A DNA stretch of 64,000 nucleotides from Dendrocalamus latiflorus. Lineage: Eukaryota; Streptophyta; Magnoliopsida; Poales; Poaceae. Where the stretch lies: NCBI GenBank assembly GCA_017311315.1, contig CM029613.1, forward strand, positions 684,501 to 748,500. Direction: 5' to 3'. A program made the position numbers and the translations under genes. Below the pieces are notes generated by a model. The model was not told the origin of the DNA. It ran no database searches and saw only the letters and a list, made by a program, of their open reading frames with translations. Shown here one piece after another: positions 43,542 through 55,930 of the stretch. Within the stretch, counting starts at the first letter, position 1; the number at the start of each line of letters is the position of its first letter.

Positions 43542-46500
43542 TCAGTCCACCACGTTGTCGCTGAAGAGCTTGAACTGTCCGGCGTCGAGCACGAGCTTCC
43601 TGAACGACGAGACGGCACCGATGACCCCGACGCCCGTGAACACGACCATGATGGCCACGTTGGCGAGGTACACCGGCGACCGCCTCGGCGGGGCGAGGGC
43701 CATGTTGTACATGACGACGGGGAGCACGAAGTCGAGCGGGATGAACCCCACGGCGCCCACCACGCCCACGATGTCGCCGAAGAAGGGCAGCATCGCCGCC
43801 ACGAACGCGCACGCCGCCACGTACGCCGTCCGCAGCGCCACCCGCGGGAGGAGGTTCCGCCTCGAGAACCGCCCGCGCGCCGTGTCCGCCGAGTTCTTCT
43901 CCATGATCTCGTACGCCACCTGGGAGTACACCAGCGCGATGGCTAGGAGCTGGAGGAGGACGAGGAGGACGGCGAGGCCGAGCAGCCACGTCGGGGCTAG
44001 GGAGGGGCCCGAGTCCGGCATGAGGCTCTGCAGGACGTTGGACTGCACCTGGTTGCCGAACGCCCAGTAGCCGGTGATGGCCGGGAAGTAGAAGGTGAAG
44101 AACACCACCGAGTAGCACAGCACCAGAGCCTTCACCATCTTCCCGGTCGCCGGCGGAGCCAGCGTTGCCTGACGAAACCATGTTCAGTCACAGCGTCTGT
44201 CAGATTTTATTTTTCAGAATAAACAGGCTAGCTAGGATCTGAATCGCAAGTTTGCAAGCAGCCGGTACCTGGATTTCAGGCAGAATGCCGTTGCCGAAGA
44301 CGGAGGCCAGGATGGAGATGGAGAGGAAGGCATTGAAGGTCTTCTCCGACTTCGACGAGCTCAGCGAGTAATCCTTCGCCGGAGCATTGTTCGACACCCC
44401 TGTCAAGAATAGCACTACTGTTACAACCAAAAATTCAGACGTGAGAGAACCGCGTCCCGAAAGGACATGATCGTTTTTTAAGCTCTTTGTTTAATGATTT
44501 TTTTTATAAGGAAGATTCTTCCGATTTTCTATTAACAAGACCAACATTGTTTAATGATAATTGTGATGCTAAAACGCAACTTTCTTTAAACTAACAGTGA
44601 CAGATTGCCATAGTTCCAAGTGTGCCCACTGCTTAATTTAGCATCTGGTTCCCAGGCTACAGGCCTTACATAAGTACATGGGAGTGACTATTGCACAGGT
44701 GACTAAGGCCCTGTTTGGATCCTATGGTCTAAAGTTTAGTTGTCTAAAGTTTTGGACTAAACTTTAGTTGGCTAAACTTTAGTCGAATGTCCTGTTTGGA
44801 TCCTGTACTAATGGATAGGACTAAAGTTTTAAAAAGACCATACTACCTCTCCTCGTTTCGTGCGTCAGCCATTAAATGGGAGGTGAGAGACCAACATGCA
44901 TGGGTAAACACGTCTTTGTGCCTAAGAACCAAAAACTTTAGACCACTTTAGTTCACTTTGGTGGACTAATGGTCTAAAGTGTTTTTTAGGGGTGAGCTAA
45001 AGTTTAGATCTAACTTTAGATCACCTGTTTGGAGACTTTAGACCTAAACTTTAGTAACTAAACTTTAGATGGAGGGATCCAAACAGGGCCTAAAACTTTT
45101 TTATCTCTCAATCATCTAAAGTTGCACTCTTAATCACTTGAAGTTGCAGATGATTTTTTTTCCCGAAGAGGCTACAAATTTAGTTGATTGAGAGTGCAAC
45201 TTTAGATGACTGAGAGATAAAAAATTTTAGTCGCCTATGCAATAGAAAAACCGTAAGTACATATACCTGTCTACATGTTCCAGGAATCTAATTCCTCCAT
45301 CACGTCATGACTCATGATTATTTGAAAGCTTAGCCCTTTTGAAAGCTAATATCTTCTTTTACCATGGAGATTAGGAACTGACACGGTGACATGTACCTGC
45401 ACGAATGCAAGCCGCGGAGACAAGGATGGTGTAGCCGAAGCTGAGGAGCAGCGAGCCGAGGTTGATGTACCGCAGCGAGTGGAACGACGGCAGCTGCGAG
45501 AGGCATGCCAGCACCACGGCGACGATGATGATGAAATGGTACAGCTTCAGGGGACCATTCGGTGCCAAGCTCGAGTACATTATCTGCACGATGGATGAGA
45601 TGGATGATGTCTCTCACTGAGTTGTTAATTTGGGTTGGGTTTTATACTTTCAGCTGCACTAGACAATAGCGCTAATGTACTTTACGGACAGTGCGATGCA
45701 GTTTCAGAATGTCAAAACCAATCAAGTCGTTTTCAGATAACGAATTAACAATAGAGTGCAGGTCAGCAGGGCTCTGAAATTATCAAGCCGTCCTATGTCA
45801 GAATAGCAAGCACGCGAAATCGACAGGCAATGTCAAATTGAAAGAGAAAACAATACCATATTTCGAATAATCCTGCCGAGGAGTGCCCACATCTTGCCTC
45901 TGAAAACGTCTTATCTATAAATATTAAATAATCTATGGTTTAAATCACCGAAGTCTGCGGTACTGATCCAGCAGCCCGCAACCTTCTAAGTCAACTCACT
46001 GTAGCCAACCATAAAGCATGGCAGACATTTTATTTTTGTTTTGATATGCTCCATTGTCACAGATTTTTTTTGGTTGATAATTTCGTAGGGGAGTAGTGCT
46101 ACAATGGGCTGCAGCAAAATGATTGGGGGGGGGGGGGGGGGGATAGCAGCAAGGAATTTATTCTGCTTAGTCTGAAAGTAGTTCATGGAGATTAAGCCAG
46201 GTGTGTCATGTTTGTGCACGTACCTCTAGGCAGTCGGCGGCCAGCAAGATGCTTCCGACGGTAATCCCGGCGTTGATCGCAGTTTGCACGCTCACCACCA
46301 AGTAGAACACCCAGCCAGATCCTGAGAGAGAGAGAGAGAGTATCTAAACGTAATCAAACAGGTAATTAATTATGACGTGGGGCGGCGGATGCATGACGTG
46401 AGTACCAAGGACATCGGCGGCGAGCTCGCGGAAGCGGATGTGGCGCCGCCCGTTGGCCTCGCAGTGGTCGAGCACCCTGGACATGAGGTAGTAGGCGTAG

Positions 46501-46891
46501 AAGGTGACGGCGGCGACGGCCGTGAGCGCCACGAGGCCGAGCGCCCACCCCATCCCCCGCAGCGCGTACGGCAGCGTCAGCACCGTCGGCCCCACGATCG
46601 CCGTCGTCAGGTGGAACCCCGCGTGCCACCACGTCCCTGCACCACAACCCATCGACATTACGATACGAGAGATCGATCATATATATGGACGTACGTGAGC
46701 AAACACGAAGCGTACGTATACGTACCTTTCGACTCCAGCACGAAGGCGGCGCCGGCGTCGGTTGGCTTGCTGGGGTGGTGGTGGGCGCCGTTGGCGGCGG
46801 CCTCGACGTCGAAGACGGCGGAGGAGGACGGCATGGCGTGCCCGCCTGTCGCGGGGGAGAGGAGGAAAGGGGTGCCTCCGGTGCCGGCCAT
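43542..46891 (-). CDS. Amino acid/GABA transporter (AAAP family, GAT-like)
   Basis: Six exons join in phase: 46891-46726, 46636-46406, 46321-46224, 45583-45397, 44399-44269 and 44168-43542, giving 479 aa. A polar N terminus of ~55 residues precedes ten or eleven hydrophobic segments, as in AAAP permeases (FHLTTAIVGPTVLTLPYALR; FLSISILASVFGNGILPEIQ; ALVLCYSVVFFTFYFPAITG). The wording around TVLTLPYALRGMGW and LAPNGPLKLYHFI matches plant GABA transporters (GAT1 and 'probable GABA transporter 2'), which are proton-coupled carriers at the plasma membrane. Substrate is therefore inferred, not shown. Intron 4 contains nested MITEs, and intron 3 an 18-G run. The acceptor of exon 3 follows a (CT)n tract. 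Rice Os05g0586500 is the recalled counterpart. Confidence 0.93.
44680..45253. mobile_element. Mutator-like MITE in transporter intron 4, interrupted by another MITE
   Basis: Left arm GGGAGTGACTATTGCACAGG and right arm (reverse complement CGGTTTTTCTATTGCATAGG) align over about 70 bp once the insertion at 44707-45090 is removed. A 9-bp direct repeat, TAAGTACAT, flanks it at 44671-44679 and 45254-45262. Without the insertion the element is about 187 bp. The arms also share CTAAAGTTGCACTC. Confidence 0.85.
44707..45090. mobile_element. Tourist-like MITE nested in the Mutator-like MITE
   Basis: Perfect 16-bp inverted ends GGCCCTGTTTGGATCC, a 384-bp AT-rich body, and a TAA target duplication (44704-44706 and 45091-45093), as in PIF/Harbinger MITEs. 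The CTAAAGTTTAG phrase recurs inside, and an extra CCTGTTTGGATCC occurs near 44791. Confidence 0.92.
46125..46142. repeat. Poly(G) run of 18 in transporter intron 3
   Basis: Uninterrupted 18 G on the plus strand, so poly(C) in the transcript. The length is likely imprecise. Confidence 0.9.
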
Positions 46892-47290
46892 GGACGGAAT
46901 CGCTGGTATGTCAGTTGTACGTTCTTGTAAGAAGACGCGACGAATTCGTCACGCCATCAAAGCAAGAATTTGCATGGATCATGTGTGGAGACAAGTGCGA
47001 TGCGATGCCGCGCGCCTAGGACATGTGGCGATGGTGGACTAGCAACTGGCGAGAAATCACAAAGAGATTGCGTCTGCTTCGTGTCCCTTGCGGATGACAA
47101 CCACTCAACCAGGCAGGAGAAGCGGCCTGAGGATGAGGCCTTGGAAGGCTTTGACTTCTGAGGTTGGAGCATATGCTACACTCCATAGTTTTGGATTCAT
47201 TTATTTTTATATATATAGTAATAATTAATTAATATGCCAGACATCTACACTCGTACTTACTATTCCCAAGTTTCCAGGGGCGGACCCCTG
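46892..47290 (-). promoter_or_regulatory. Upstream region of the transporter gene
   Basis: Sequence upstream of the ATG at 46891. No gene is seen. A definite TATA box or transcription start was not identified. Confidence 0.3.
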
Positions 47291-47291
47291 G

Positions 47292-47324
<33 letters not shown>
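47292..47324. repeat. (TA)n microsatellite
   Basis: About 16 TA units following GGGGCGGACCCCTGG, a short inverted phrase. Confidence 0.92.
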
Positions 47325-47328
<4 letters not shown>

Positions 47329-47519
47329 CTGGTATAATTACTCTCTATATCATATCTCGTAAAATAGGAAGTATCTTACACAACAGAGTGTATATACATG
47401 CAACATATACGTATATAAGACTATCTATGTGGTATGTATATTTTTAAGGTGATATGTACATCTTTTTAACATACTTATTTTTATGTATAAATATAAAGGT
47501 ATTAGAAAATATGTCAAAA

Positions 47520-48300
47520 ATTATATACTCGGCTTTGCCTTCGCGCGGTGCTCAAGCGTGGACGATGGAGGCCGGCAACGAGAAGAAGCGGCGACGGTAC
47601 TCTGGCTCTGGCGAATGGAGGACTTCGGCGGTGCTTGAGTTTGGCAGAAGGATCAACGGGCGAGGTTGGCGATAGTGTGGGAAAGCTATTCATGTTGATA
47701 GCGGTTCGAGAGGAGGCCTGGAGCGGTGGGAATTGCTCGGCGATGCTTGGACTGGTGGTGCATGGCGCGAAGAGGCTCGGGGGCTAAGGAGGTGAGATTG
47801 AATGAGGGCTTTGGTGTGTGAAGAGGCGGGGAGGCTTAGAGGGGTATTTATAGCCTAGGAGAGGGCACATTGGCGCGCTAATCTCTCACCGGAATAACGG
47901 CGGCCTTGAATTCGAGGGAAGGGTTAAGGGAGGGAGGAGGTGCATGGAGGGGAATCGGTTGCAGGATACATGCGATTCGCAGCTGGGTGAAGATTTTTTC
48001 CTTTTGCACGTGTGGCCGAAAACGAAGGGAGCGACAAAATTGGGATGACTCGATGGCCATGATGGCGGTGCGGAGAGAGAATAGAAGCGGGAGGAGGGAG
48101 ATGACATGTGGGGTCCATTTGGCAGAGAGAGAGGGCTGATAGGACGGGCCTGCGTGGCAGTGAGAGGAGGCACGCGTGGGAGGGAAACAGGCCGACGCAG
48201 TGATGGGCCGGCGGAGAAAATGGAAGTGGGCCAGAAGAAGGAATGGGTTTCAGCCCAAGGTCTAGGGAACACCAGGAAAATTAAATAACTACTGTTGGGC
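47520..48300. mobile_element. LTR-like fragment
   Basis: GC-rich sequence with a TATTTATAGCC box, then CATTGGCGCGCTAATCTCTC wording that recurs in LTRs of grass gypsy elements, and Arg/Gly-rich low-complexity frames like the solo LTR at 18900-20000. Neither LTR end nor target duplication was found. Confidence 0.4.
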
Positions 48301-50198
48301 TGCAAATAAATTCATGAAGTCCTTTTCCCTAGCTCTAGGCTTAAATATATTAAGCGTGTTGCTCGTATGCAAATGAAGCGTACCTTTTTTTGAAGGTATT
48401 TTCCTGCTCCACAATGTTTCCAACTGCGAAGATTAGTAAATCATAGTTAAATCACCTCAAAATTATATTACAAACTTGTCTTTCAATCTCTCTTTCCTTT
48501 CCCTCCCTTGCTGCGCTCTCGCTTGGCAATAAACAAATCGAGCGAGGTTCAATTGAGAGGGCAGGGCAAGGCCTCTCATTTTATGCGCATAGGAATGTGT
48601 TCGTGACAACATCCCACATGAGCGGGCGCGAATGGCAGGGCAATCACCGGGCGAATAGAACGAGAATCTAATGTCATAGCACATCGCCATGTTGTCGCCC
48701 ACGCGATTCCCTCTGGCGCCTGTGCTCGCCTGCTCCGGCCAGCTGCCGAGCAGTGGTAGCTAAGCAGCGCCCGGGCCTGCCCATATGTCATGCTTCGCCT
48801 TGGCCTGCCACACTCCTCAATCCCTGCAGAACTCTCCACGTCTTCTGAGCTTGAGAAGATGTTATTTTTGTAAAAACAGATGTTGGAAAACTAAAATTAA
48901 AAAAACATGATTATAATGCTAAATAGGTAAACAGTTCGATCGTTTCACAGATGCTTCTCTCGTTGTTGCCTGCTCTGGTCGACGATCACCGTCTTTCTTC
49001 TTGAGAATTCTCCATGTTATTTGACTTCTAATTTATCTCCAGATAAAAAGTCCAAATTCGAACGGCTTGACTTCGTAGGAGTTCATTTTTTGGCGAATCT
49101 TTTTTACGGGATGCGTATTTAATTTTACATGCTACCACTTACCATCTGGTAATTTGTTGTTGGTAAATGAAATTTGGTGTGAATAAAGCTATATTAAACC
49201 AACTGTGTAAACTATACATGAAGTTATAGAAGAGAAAGTGTCTAAAATATGGTCTTTTTTGGTTGAAAGTGTTTAAAACATGGTTTTGTTTGGTTGGACT
49301 TTGCCTCGAATCTTTTGAGTTTTAATAGGTGCGCGTAAGAGACTAGAGCTTCAAACATGAAGGAAGAATCGGAGTTTTGATTGTTTGGATAGACTTTTGG
49401 CGTCTTCTCAATTCAACAATTTTTTAATTATTTTTATTTTCTAAATTATTTGAGACATTGTCTTTAATATGAACGATTTATGTTTTTTTTTGCTGTTGTA
49501 GATCTTTGTTTTTCTCATTGAACAATATTTTATTAATTTTGAATACCCATGTAAAAATTCTGAGTTCGCCGCTGCAAGTTTCCAACGGGACACCATCGAT
49601 CAGAGAACCAGGCAGCACCGATTTTGGATTAAAAATATAATCTGGACTCCGTAGGCATAGCCTCCTGATCTTGGCCTCCTGATTCGGGTAGTTTTTTCCA
49701 GTAAAAGAAAACTGATCACTTCCAGGCCGAAAGAGTTCAATCAAGTACTAGTATAGACCTATTCGGCGGGTACGTAAGACGACAACCCAGTGGATTTTCT
49801 GATACGCAGCGCCATGCATGCATGCATGCAGGACAAATGTACGTATATACTATGAACTATGATGCAGTATTTATGTCCATCTGGACAAATGGACTCACAT
49901 GGCATATCGGAGACATAAGAGTGAAGACTGATTATTTGGGCATTGTAGGGAGAATAAAAATACAAGTTGAAGAACAGAACAAGTATTCATACCGAACCAT
50001 AGTGAAAGATCAAACTAAGAGGGTACTTCCAAGTTTAAATTGTAACACATTAAACACAACTCAGTAGAGTTCTTCAAATAAAAGTACATGTTTTATGTTA
50101 AAAGGTTGATTTATATACACGTATGCTCGGAGGCTTCCATGGTCCACAACAGTTAAATACCAGGTCAACGCGCAGAAATGCCCATCAATATATATATA
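48301..50198. other. Intergenic, no gene seen
   Basis: AT-rich sequence with short domain-free frames. A (CATG)n-like run lies at 49813-49831. Some stretches (49540-49680) read like repeat sequence but no ends were identified. Confidence 0.4.
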
Positions 50199-50454
50199 CT
50201 CCCTCCGGTCACAAAAGAATGTCATTTTAAATACCGAGATGGACTCTAAAATACAACCTTGACCACTAATTTCTATTATAATATAATTATAAAACCCAAT
50301 AAAATTGTAATATTATAACAGTACATTTCGAGGCAAATCTACATATATGATTTTTTACATATTCAATCAAAATGCTTAAAAAATATCGACAACCAAAGTT
50401 AGAAAGTTTGATTACACGTATCCTAAAACAATATTCTTTTGTGACCGGAAGGAG
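50199..50454. mobile_element. Complete Stowaway MITE
   Basis: 256 bp with matching inverted ends (left CTCCCTCCGGTCACAAAAGA; right TCTTTTGTGACCGGAAGGAG) and TA on both sides (50197-50198 and 50455-50456). AT-rich and non-coding. Confidence 0.93.
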
Positions 50455-51402
50455 TACACGATATATGAATTCCATAGTCAACTAATGATGGAATTGATCT
50501 AGCAGATAAGCAGCTAGGCAACGTGCTTACATTGCAAATTTCTATATTGTAAGCCAGGTGATAGAATTCTTCCAAGTAGCTAGTTTTGACTTTCCATATG
50601 ACATTTCAACTTGTATCAAATTAAAATCATATACTAACTGAATTGATTCCATTCTCCAACTTATTTATTTCAGCTTCCACGCTGTTCATGTCCCAACAAC
50701 TTTGACAGGGAAAACATACGGATTCATCTATCAAATAAGCAAATTAATACACAGGTGTAGTTGCAACATTACATACGTTACTGCATTTTCCAACCATGTT
50801 CCAAATCGACAAATACTTTTGATTCTTGAGTAATGGATATAGGTTTGCTGTCCAAACCAGGGTTGATTTTTAGTAGCAAGGTGATATGTAAATATATCAC
50901 ATGAACGAAATCTCAGGTGAGCCAAAAACCATCACAAATTCACATCAGCCACCTAGCAAGAGGTGGTTTAAGAGTAAATATTTACATTTTTACATATATG
51001 TATATAAGGTAGAAGAATTCTACCACTATATTACAAGCCCACAACGATAAGCGTTCCCAATGCTATCTAGCTATGCTGAGGCAAATTGTATCAACAACAT
51101 ATGCAGGAGACAACAAAACAGGAGGAACTGTAGCTGCCTGAACGATTATAAGATATATCTAAAGAATGTTTCAAATAAAGTAATGGAATTTGTAGGACAA
51201 AGTTGAATGGGTAAAAGTGGAAAAATTTTAAATATAGTGTTTTCCCAATTTCTGGAGTAATACTATTGCTGCACACTCAGGCTTCAAGAAGTACGATTTA
51301 AAAGGCTTCTTCCATGTCGGAGTCCAAAGATTAACTACATAGGCAGCTTTAGTTGAAAAAAATATATTAGTAAAGCAAAGAAACAGCTTCATAGCCAGAG
51401 AG
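50455..51402. other. 3' flank of the EDR4-like gene, no other gene seen
   Basis: AT-rich. The part near 51402 is probably the 3' UTR of the minus-strand gene. Nothing else recognised. Confidence 0.4.
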
Positions 51403-54400
51403 CTAACTTATCTCTTCAGGGACGTGCATGCCAAAGCCACGTTTCTTCTTCTCAATTCTGATCAATTGAAATTTGAAATGGTTAGTATATTAAAAAACCC
51501 ATATTTTAAGAAGTTTTTTTAAATAAGAAAGGTCATCTGAGTAACTTATAATCCTTCCATGTAGAAAAGAGACTACCGACAAGTAAAAGATTTAAAATAA
51601 CCATAGCAAGATCAAAATAGTCAAAGGAGAAAGTGATGGGGACTTAGAACAGTAGAAATAAGTCATAACCACACTGATTTTGACCTATTAGGCAATTCAT
51701 CCCAAATAATGAACCCCATGGGATAATTATGCCATTAGATGACTTCATGAACTAAAGGAGAGGTGGCCAGACGTACTCATCGTGTTGCTCTGGCACATAT
51801 GGAAAGGGCGCAACTCCCTCATTTTCGACAATGTCTTCGACGACAACAGGCCAGTCCTCTGTGCCAGCATAACTGGTGAGGATGCCACCCCCCGCCCCCC
51901 CCACCTCACAAAAGAAGGGAGAGGATGATGCAGAGATTCCTATGCTGAATGTCTACTTTCAACCTCACTGGCTTTAAAATCAGTTTTTTTTAATGACAGG
52001 GCAATTTCACCTAAGATATTGTGCCATTAGATGTCGGGACACCACAAACTATTTCACCTAAGATATTGCGCTGCTTCAAATTGAGTTGCAGAAGATTCAT
52101 TTTTATACAAAGGTAGAAAACAATACATATAACTCACTGTTTCCTGAGGTGACACAGTCTGTAAAGGAACTTACGTAGGAGCAAGCTTTCCAAGATTGTG
52201 TAATTTCTTCCCGGATGTTTCATCAGTGACATTTCCTGAGATCTCAACGGAATATGATTTTCCAGATATACGTGGGAGGCCTCTCCCTACAAGCAAATCA
52301 AAATCTTTCTGATGAAGTTCTCTGCCGTTGACACAAACTCCAGTATTCCCGCCAGCACAGTTCTTGGGCATTGAATAATTGAATTCTTTTATAAATGGCT
52401 GCAAAATGGAAGTTCTGTCATGCCATGCAAACATAAAGTTCTAGGGGAAACTTTACAGGGAAAAGACTCATCTTACAGGGATAATGCCGCTACACTCACG
52501 TCCCATGACACCCCAAAATCCAGCGCGGTAGTCATACCTGAATTACAAAATAGAGAAAACAGTATGTTACCTTGCTTTAAAGAAATTCCCAATGCCCTGT
52601 GAATTAAAGTTACTGTAAACAACTATCTCTGTGCCGAAGATCCAACATAATTGCTTTGAAAAATAAATTAGATAGATGATATGCTCCACAGACTATTTTT
52701 TTTTAACCATCCACAGACTAATTTTACAATCCTACCTTTGTGCATTCTTGTCAAAGTATACTCATCAGATTAATTTTAAAACTGCAGCTGGTTAAAGGCA
52801 GACCAACGATTTGTGGAGCATGCCATCTGAGTACGTCTAAGAATTTGGATGACACAAATATGGAGATGAGATAAAACAAATTGTACTTCATACCATGCCA
52901 TTACATTTAACAATAGCTAGCAATTGCATAACAAAAATAAAATGTTCTCATGATTGTTGACAAATAGTAATAATTTTCTATATTAATGAGGTCCAAAGAA
53001 ATAAGTGAGACCTTGACCTATAAAGTCAACAGAAAGTCTAATTTAGGAGTTAGGACAGGCATGAAAGTTGTATGGTGTGTAAATTTGAGCAAGTAACATT
53101 TGATGGGAGCAATCAGCAATGAAAACAGGGCATTGGTGAACAAGAATCTCCCAAACCTCTCAAAGAATGCACAAACTGTTCTAGTGATCATCTCAAGCTG
53201 AAGTAGTCGATTTGGTCGACAAAAGGCAAAAGCAAAGTCTTCTTTCTTTTTTTAATAGACTAAGAAAAGCAAGATAAATCTCAGGCATACAGGTATGCAA
53301 TGAAAACCAGCATGATCACAGTGGGGCAATATACTTCATTATTATCCCCACTGTTAAACTAGCTTTCTTTCTGAAAGATAATACAAATCATTTTTTTGTC
53401 TCGTTAATGTGGCATCCTTTATATGAGATTTCGTAGGTTTGTATGCTCTGAGCGGATGATGCTAAAGCAACAATGACCAGGGCCAACAGGGTATACATCA
53501 TATGCTAGGCCAATACAGCAATCTATAACATATTCCAAAGAAATTGTGATTAAATGACTTACCAATATGAACCAGGGCCAACAGGACCAGCTTTCTTCTC
53601 AGCCTTCCGTAGAGCACGATCAGAGATTGGATGACCGTTGATTGAAACCTTAACACTGTCCACAGACTGATTGAATAAAGAAAGGTCCTTGAAACCTTTC
53701 TTTAAGAAACCAGCAAAAAAAGATGAATCCCCACTCTTACCAGCCGAAGACTGAATTTCATCAAGCTCAGCCTCAGAAGAAATAAAAGAACTAGTATTTG
53801 TGTGCTCATTGACTGATGACTCATTCTTGTCTGCTGCATTGGCATTTTCACAATTTGAGAACAACAAATTACAACTGTCACTCTCCATGTTCTCCTGTTC
53901 ACATCTCTTAGTTGTGCTTTCAACTTCAAGTCCATTGTTACTATCTTCGTTTTTGCATTTGCCATATCTCTTATTAATGCCTTGAGCTTCAAGGCTGTAG
54001 TCATCTTGTTTGCTCTTTTCTTCATACTTTTTGCCCATACATTCATCTTCAAGACTGCTTCTATCATCATTATTGGCCTTCTGTTTGTATTTGTTACCCA
54101 TGCTTCCATCTTCACGACAGCCAGCATTACCTTGTTTATGTTTTTGTTCATATGCTTTGGTAATGGTTTCTTCTCCAAATCCATCCTTTTGACCTTCTTT
54201 GCTCTTTTGTTCACTTTTCATATCAATCCTTTCACCTCTAACATTGCGACCATAATATGCTTTTCTGTTTAGGCCACATTCCTTGCTCGTGATTTGATCT
54301 ACACCACTACAACCATTTCGTTGACTGGAAAAAGGGTCAACAAGTTTGTCCACTAAAATTGGGGCTTGTGGACTGATTGTACCAAGTGCTGAAGCTTCCT

Positions 54401-55556
54401 CTTGACTGTCTGCATCTCCTTCACATAATATATCCTTTGGACTATCTGCAAATCTAAACCTGCTGGCAGATCCTGATTTTAACTGAATGCTCCTGTTTGA
54501 CCCGCATTCTTTATCTCTCCTATCAAAACTTGCAGTAGAAGACAATGATATATTGTCAGCAAAATCCTTGTTCTGTCGCTGGCTGTCATGTGCCTGCAGC
54601 TTACTGAAACTAGAATTGTCATCATCCTGATGTTGATACCACCCAAAATGTTGGGGAGCCCGGCGATTGGAAGTTCTCACACTTTTTGGTACAGGGAAAG
54701 CCGATGATGGGATCACCGGATGAACTTTAACTTCCTTAAGCTTGAAAGCAATAGCCTCTGAGCAGGAACCACACTGAACATGATTCTGCTTCCATGCTGT
54801 GCATTTCCCCGAAGGCAGCTGCAGCAGCTGGTTACAAGAGTTGCACACAACGAAAGGCGCGGCACCCTTTATCGGCAGACAAAAACTCTCTGCCTTCTTC
54901 CTAAGATACTCCACCCTCCTCTTTGACATCGAAAGGTGCGAGTACAGCGACGAAGCCACAGATCTCTGGTCATACTCCGATGAGATTGACGGGGGCCTCT
55001 CGAACATGTAGGACCCCTGCTGCCCTGCAAAGTACCTCGCCATCGGAATGTGCTCCTCCTGCACCACGGCCGGCTGGCCGTGAACGCACTGCGCGCACTG
55101 GCACGTGCTCTGATGAGAATTCCCCTGACCGAACCCATAATTCTCCCATTGCCCCTCCGGGCGTTGCCGGAACCGCCCACTCGATTGCCTTGAATACCTG
55201 TCGTCACACACAGAGCGATGCAATTGGTCATACGAACTCGGCGGCAGGCCATGCCCGTACCGGCCCGCGTAACGCGAGCGGTAGTATTCCGGCGCACGGC
55301 CTGGCGGAGGCGGCTCGGAGTGCGATGGGCGCAGCGAGATCGCGCGGTGGCGCTCCACCCGCGGCTGCTCCACAATCTCGCGGGACCTGGTGATCTGATC
55401 CCGTATCTCGTCGAGCTTCCGGAGCAGCTCCACGGGGTCCTGCTTGAGCGCGCCCCAATCCACTGCGCCGCTCGGATCGCTGCATTGCCCATAATCTCCT
55501 GGCTCCGAAACCCTAGCTCTTCGCCTGTACTTCATCTCCTTCTGTTCGCTCCCCAT
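51403..55556 (-). CDS. EDR4-like zinc-ribbon (DUF3133) protein with XLG-like C-terminal module
   Basis: Four exons join in phase: 55556-53563, 52537-52477, 52398-52175 and 51457-51403, giving 777 aa. Near the N terminus is a short coiled segment (DPVELLRKLDEIRDQITRS), as in EDR4-type proteins. A probable zinc ribbon lies at ~235-265 (CNSC...CGSC), within the DUF3133 block starting KRRVEYLRKKAESFCLPIKG. Residues ~455-560 hold five degenerate charged repeats (MGNKYKQK, MGKKYEEKSKQDD). The C terminus has SYWYDYRAGFWGVMG (663-677) and GGNTGVCVNGRELH (701-714), resembling the YWYD-G-WG and GNTEV-INGRE block of extra-large G proteins; the GTPase domain is absent. Relatives are called 'extra-large G-protein-like'; EDR4 itself modulates defence and clathrin trafficking. 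A role in immunity is inference. Confidence 0.88.
51742..51900 (+). mobile_element. LINE reverse-transcriptase C-terminal fossil in intron 3
   Basis: The plus strand encodes, in frame, a peptide with LLWHIWKGRNSLIFDN, the motif that follows the zinc-binding region of plant LINE reverse transcriptases. About 46 codons survive. An 11-bp direct repeat, GCCATTAGATG, occurs at 51731-51741 and 52023-52033 and could be the target duplication of a truncated insertion. It is antisense to the host gene. Confidence 0.6.
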
Positions 55557-55930
55557 GGCGCCTCCCGAGGCAGGATTTTCCCCCCCTTCGCCGAATCAAC
55601 AAACCTGCGGAGAACCGTGGATGAGCAGTGTCAAATTTGTCGAGGCCGGAAGCGAAAATGGAAGAAATCGTGGTGGATCAGAGCGATCTAAGGGGTGAGA
55701 TGACAGGTCTTTGGAGGCCGGGAGAGGAAGACGAGGTGGTGACCGCGGATACCTCAACGCGGAGAGCCCGCCGCGGCGGCGGCGGCGGCGCAGGAGCTAC
55801 GTAGCCGGAATGCGGAGGCGCCGCAGGTTCTCCGTTAGGGTTTGGCGGGGAGGAAGCAGTGGCTCGTGGGGTTCGCCATTGGCGAGGGCCGGCGTAGCAG
55901 CGCGGTGGTAGTGGTGGCCGTGCGCCGCGG
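55557..55930 (-). promoter_or_regulatory. 5' leader of the EDR4-like gene
   Basis: GC-rich sequence with (CGG)n at 55770-55790. On the minus strand a donor-like GAG|GTATCC near 55752 and an acceptor CCGCAG|GTTTG near 55608 suggest a small 5' UTR intron. Not provable from sequence alone. Confidence 0.35.
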
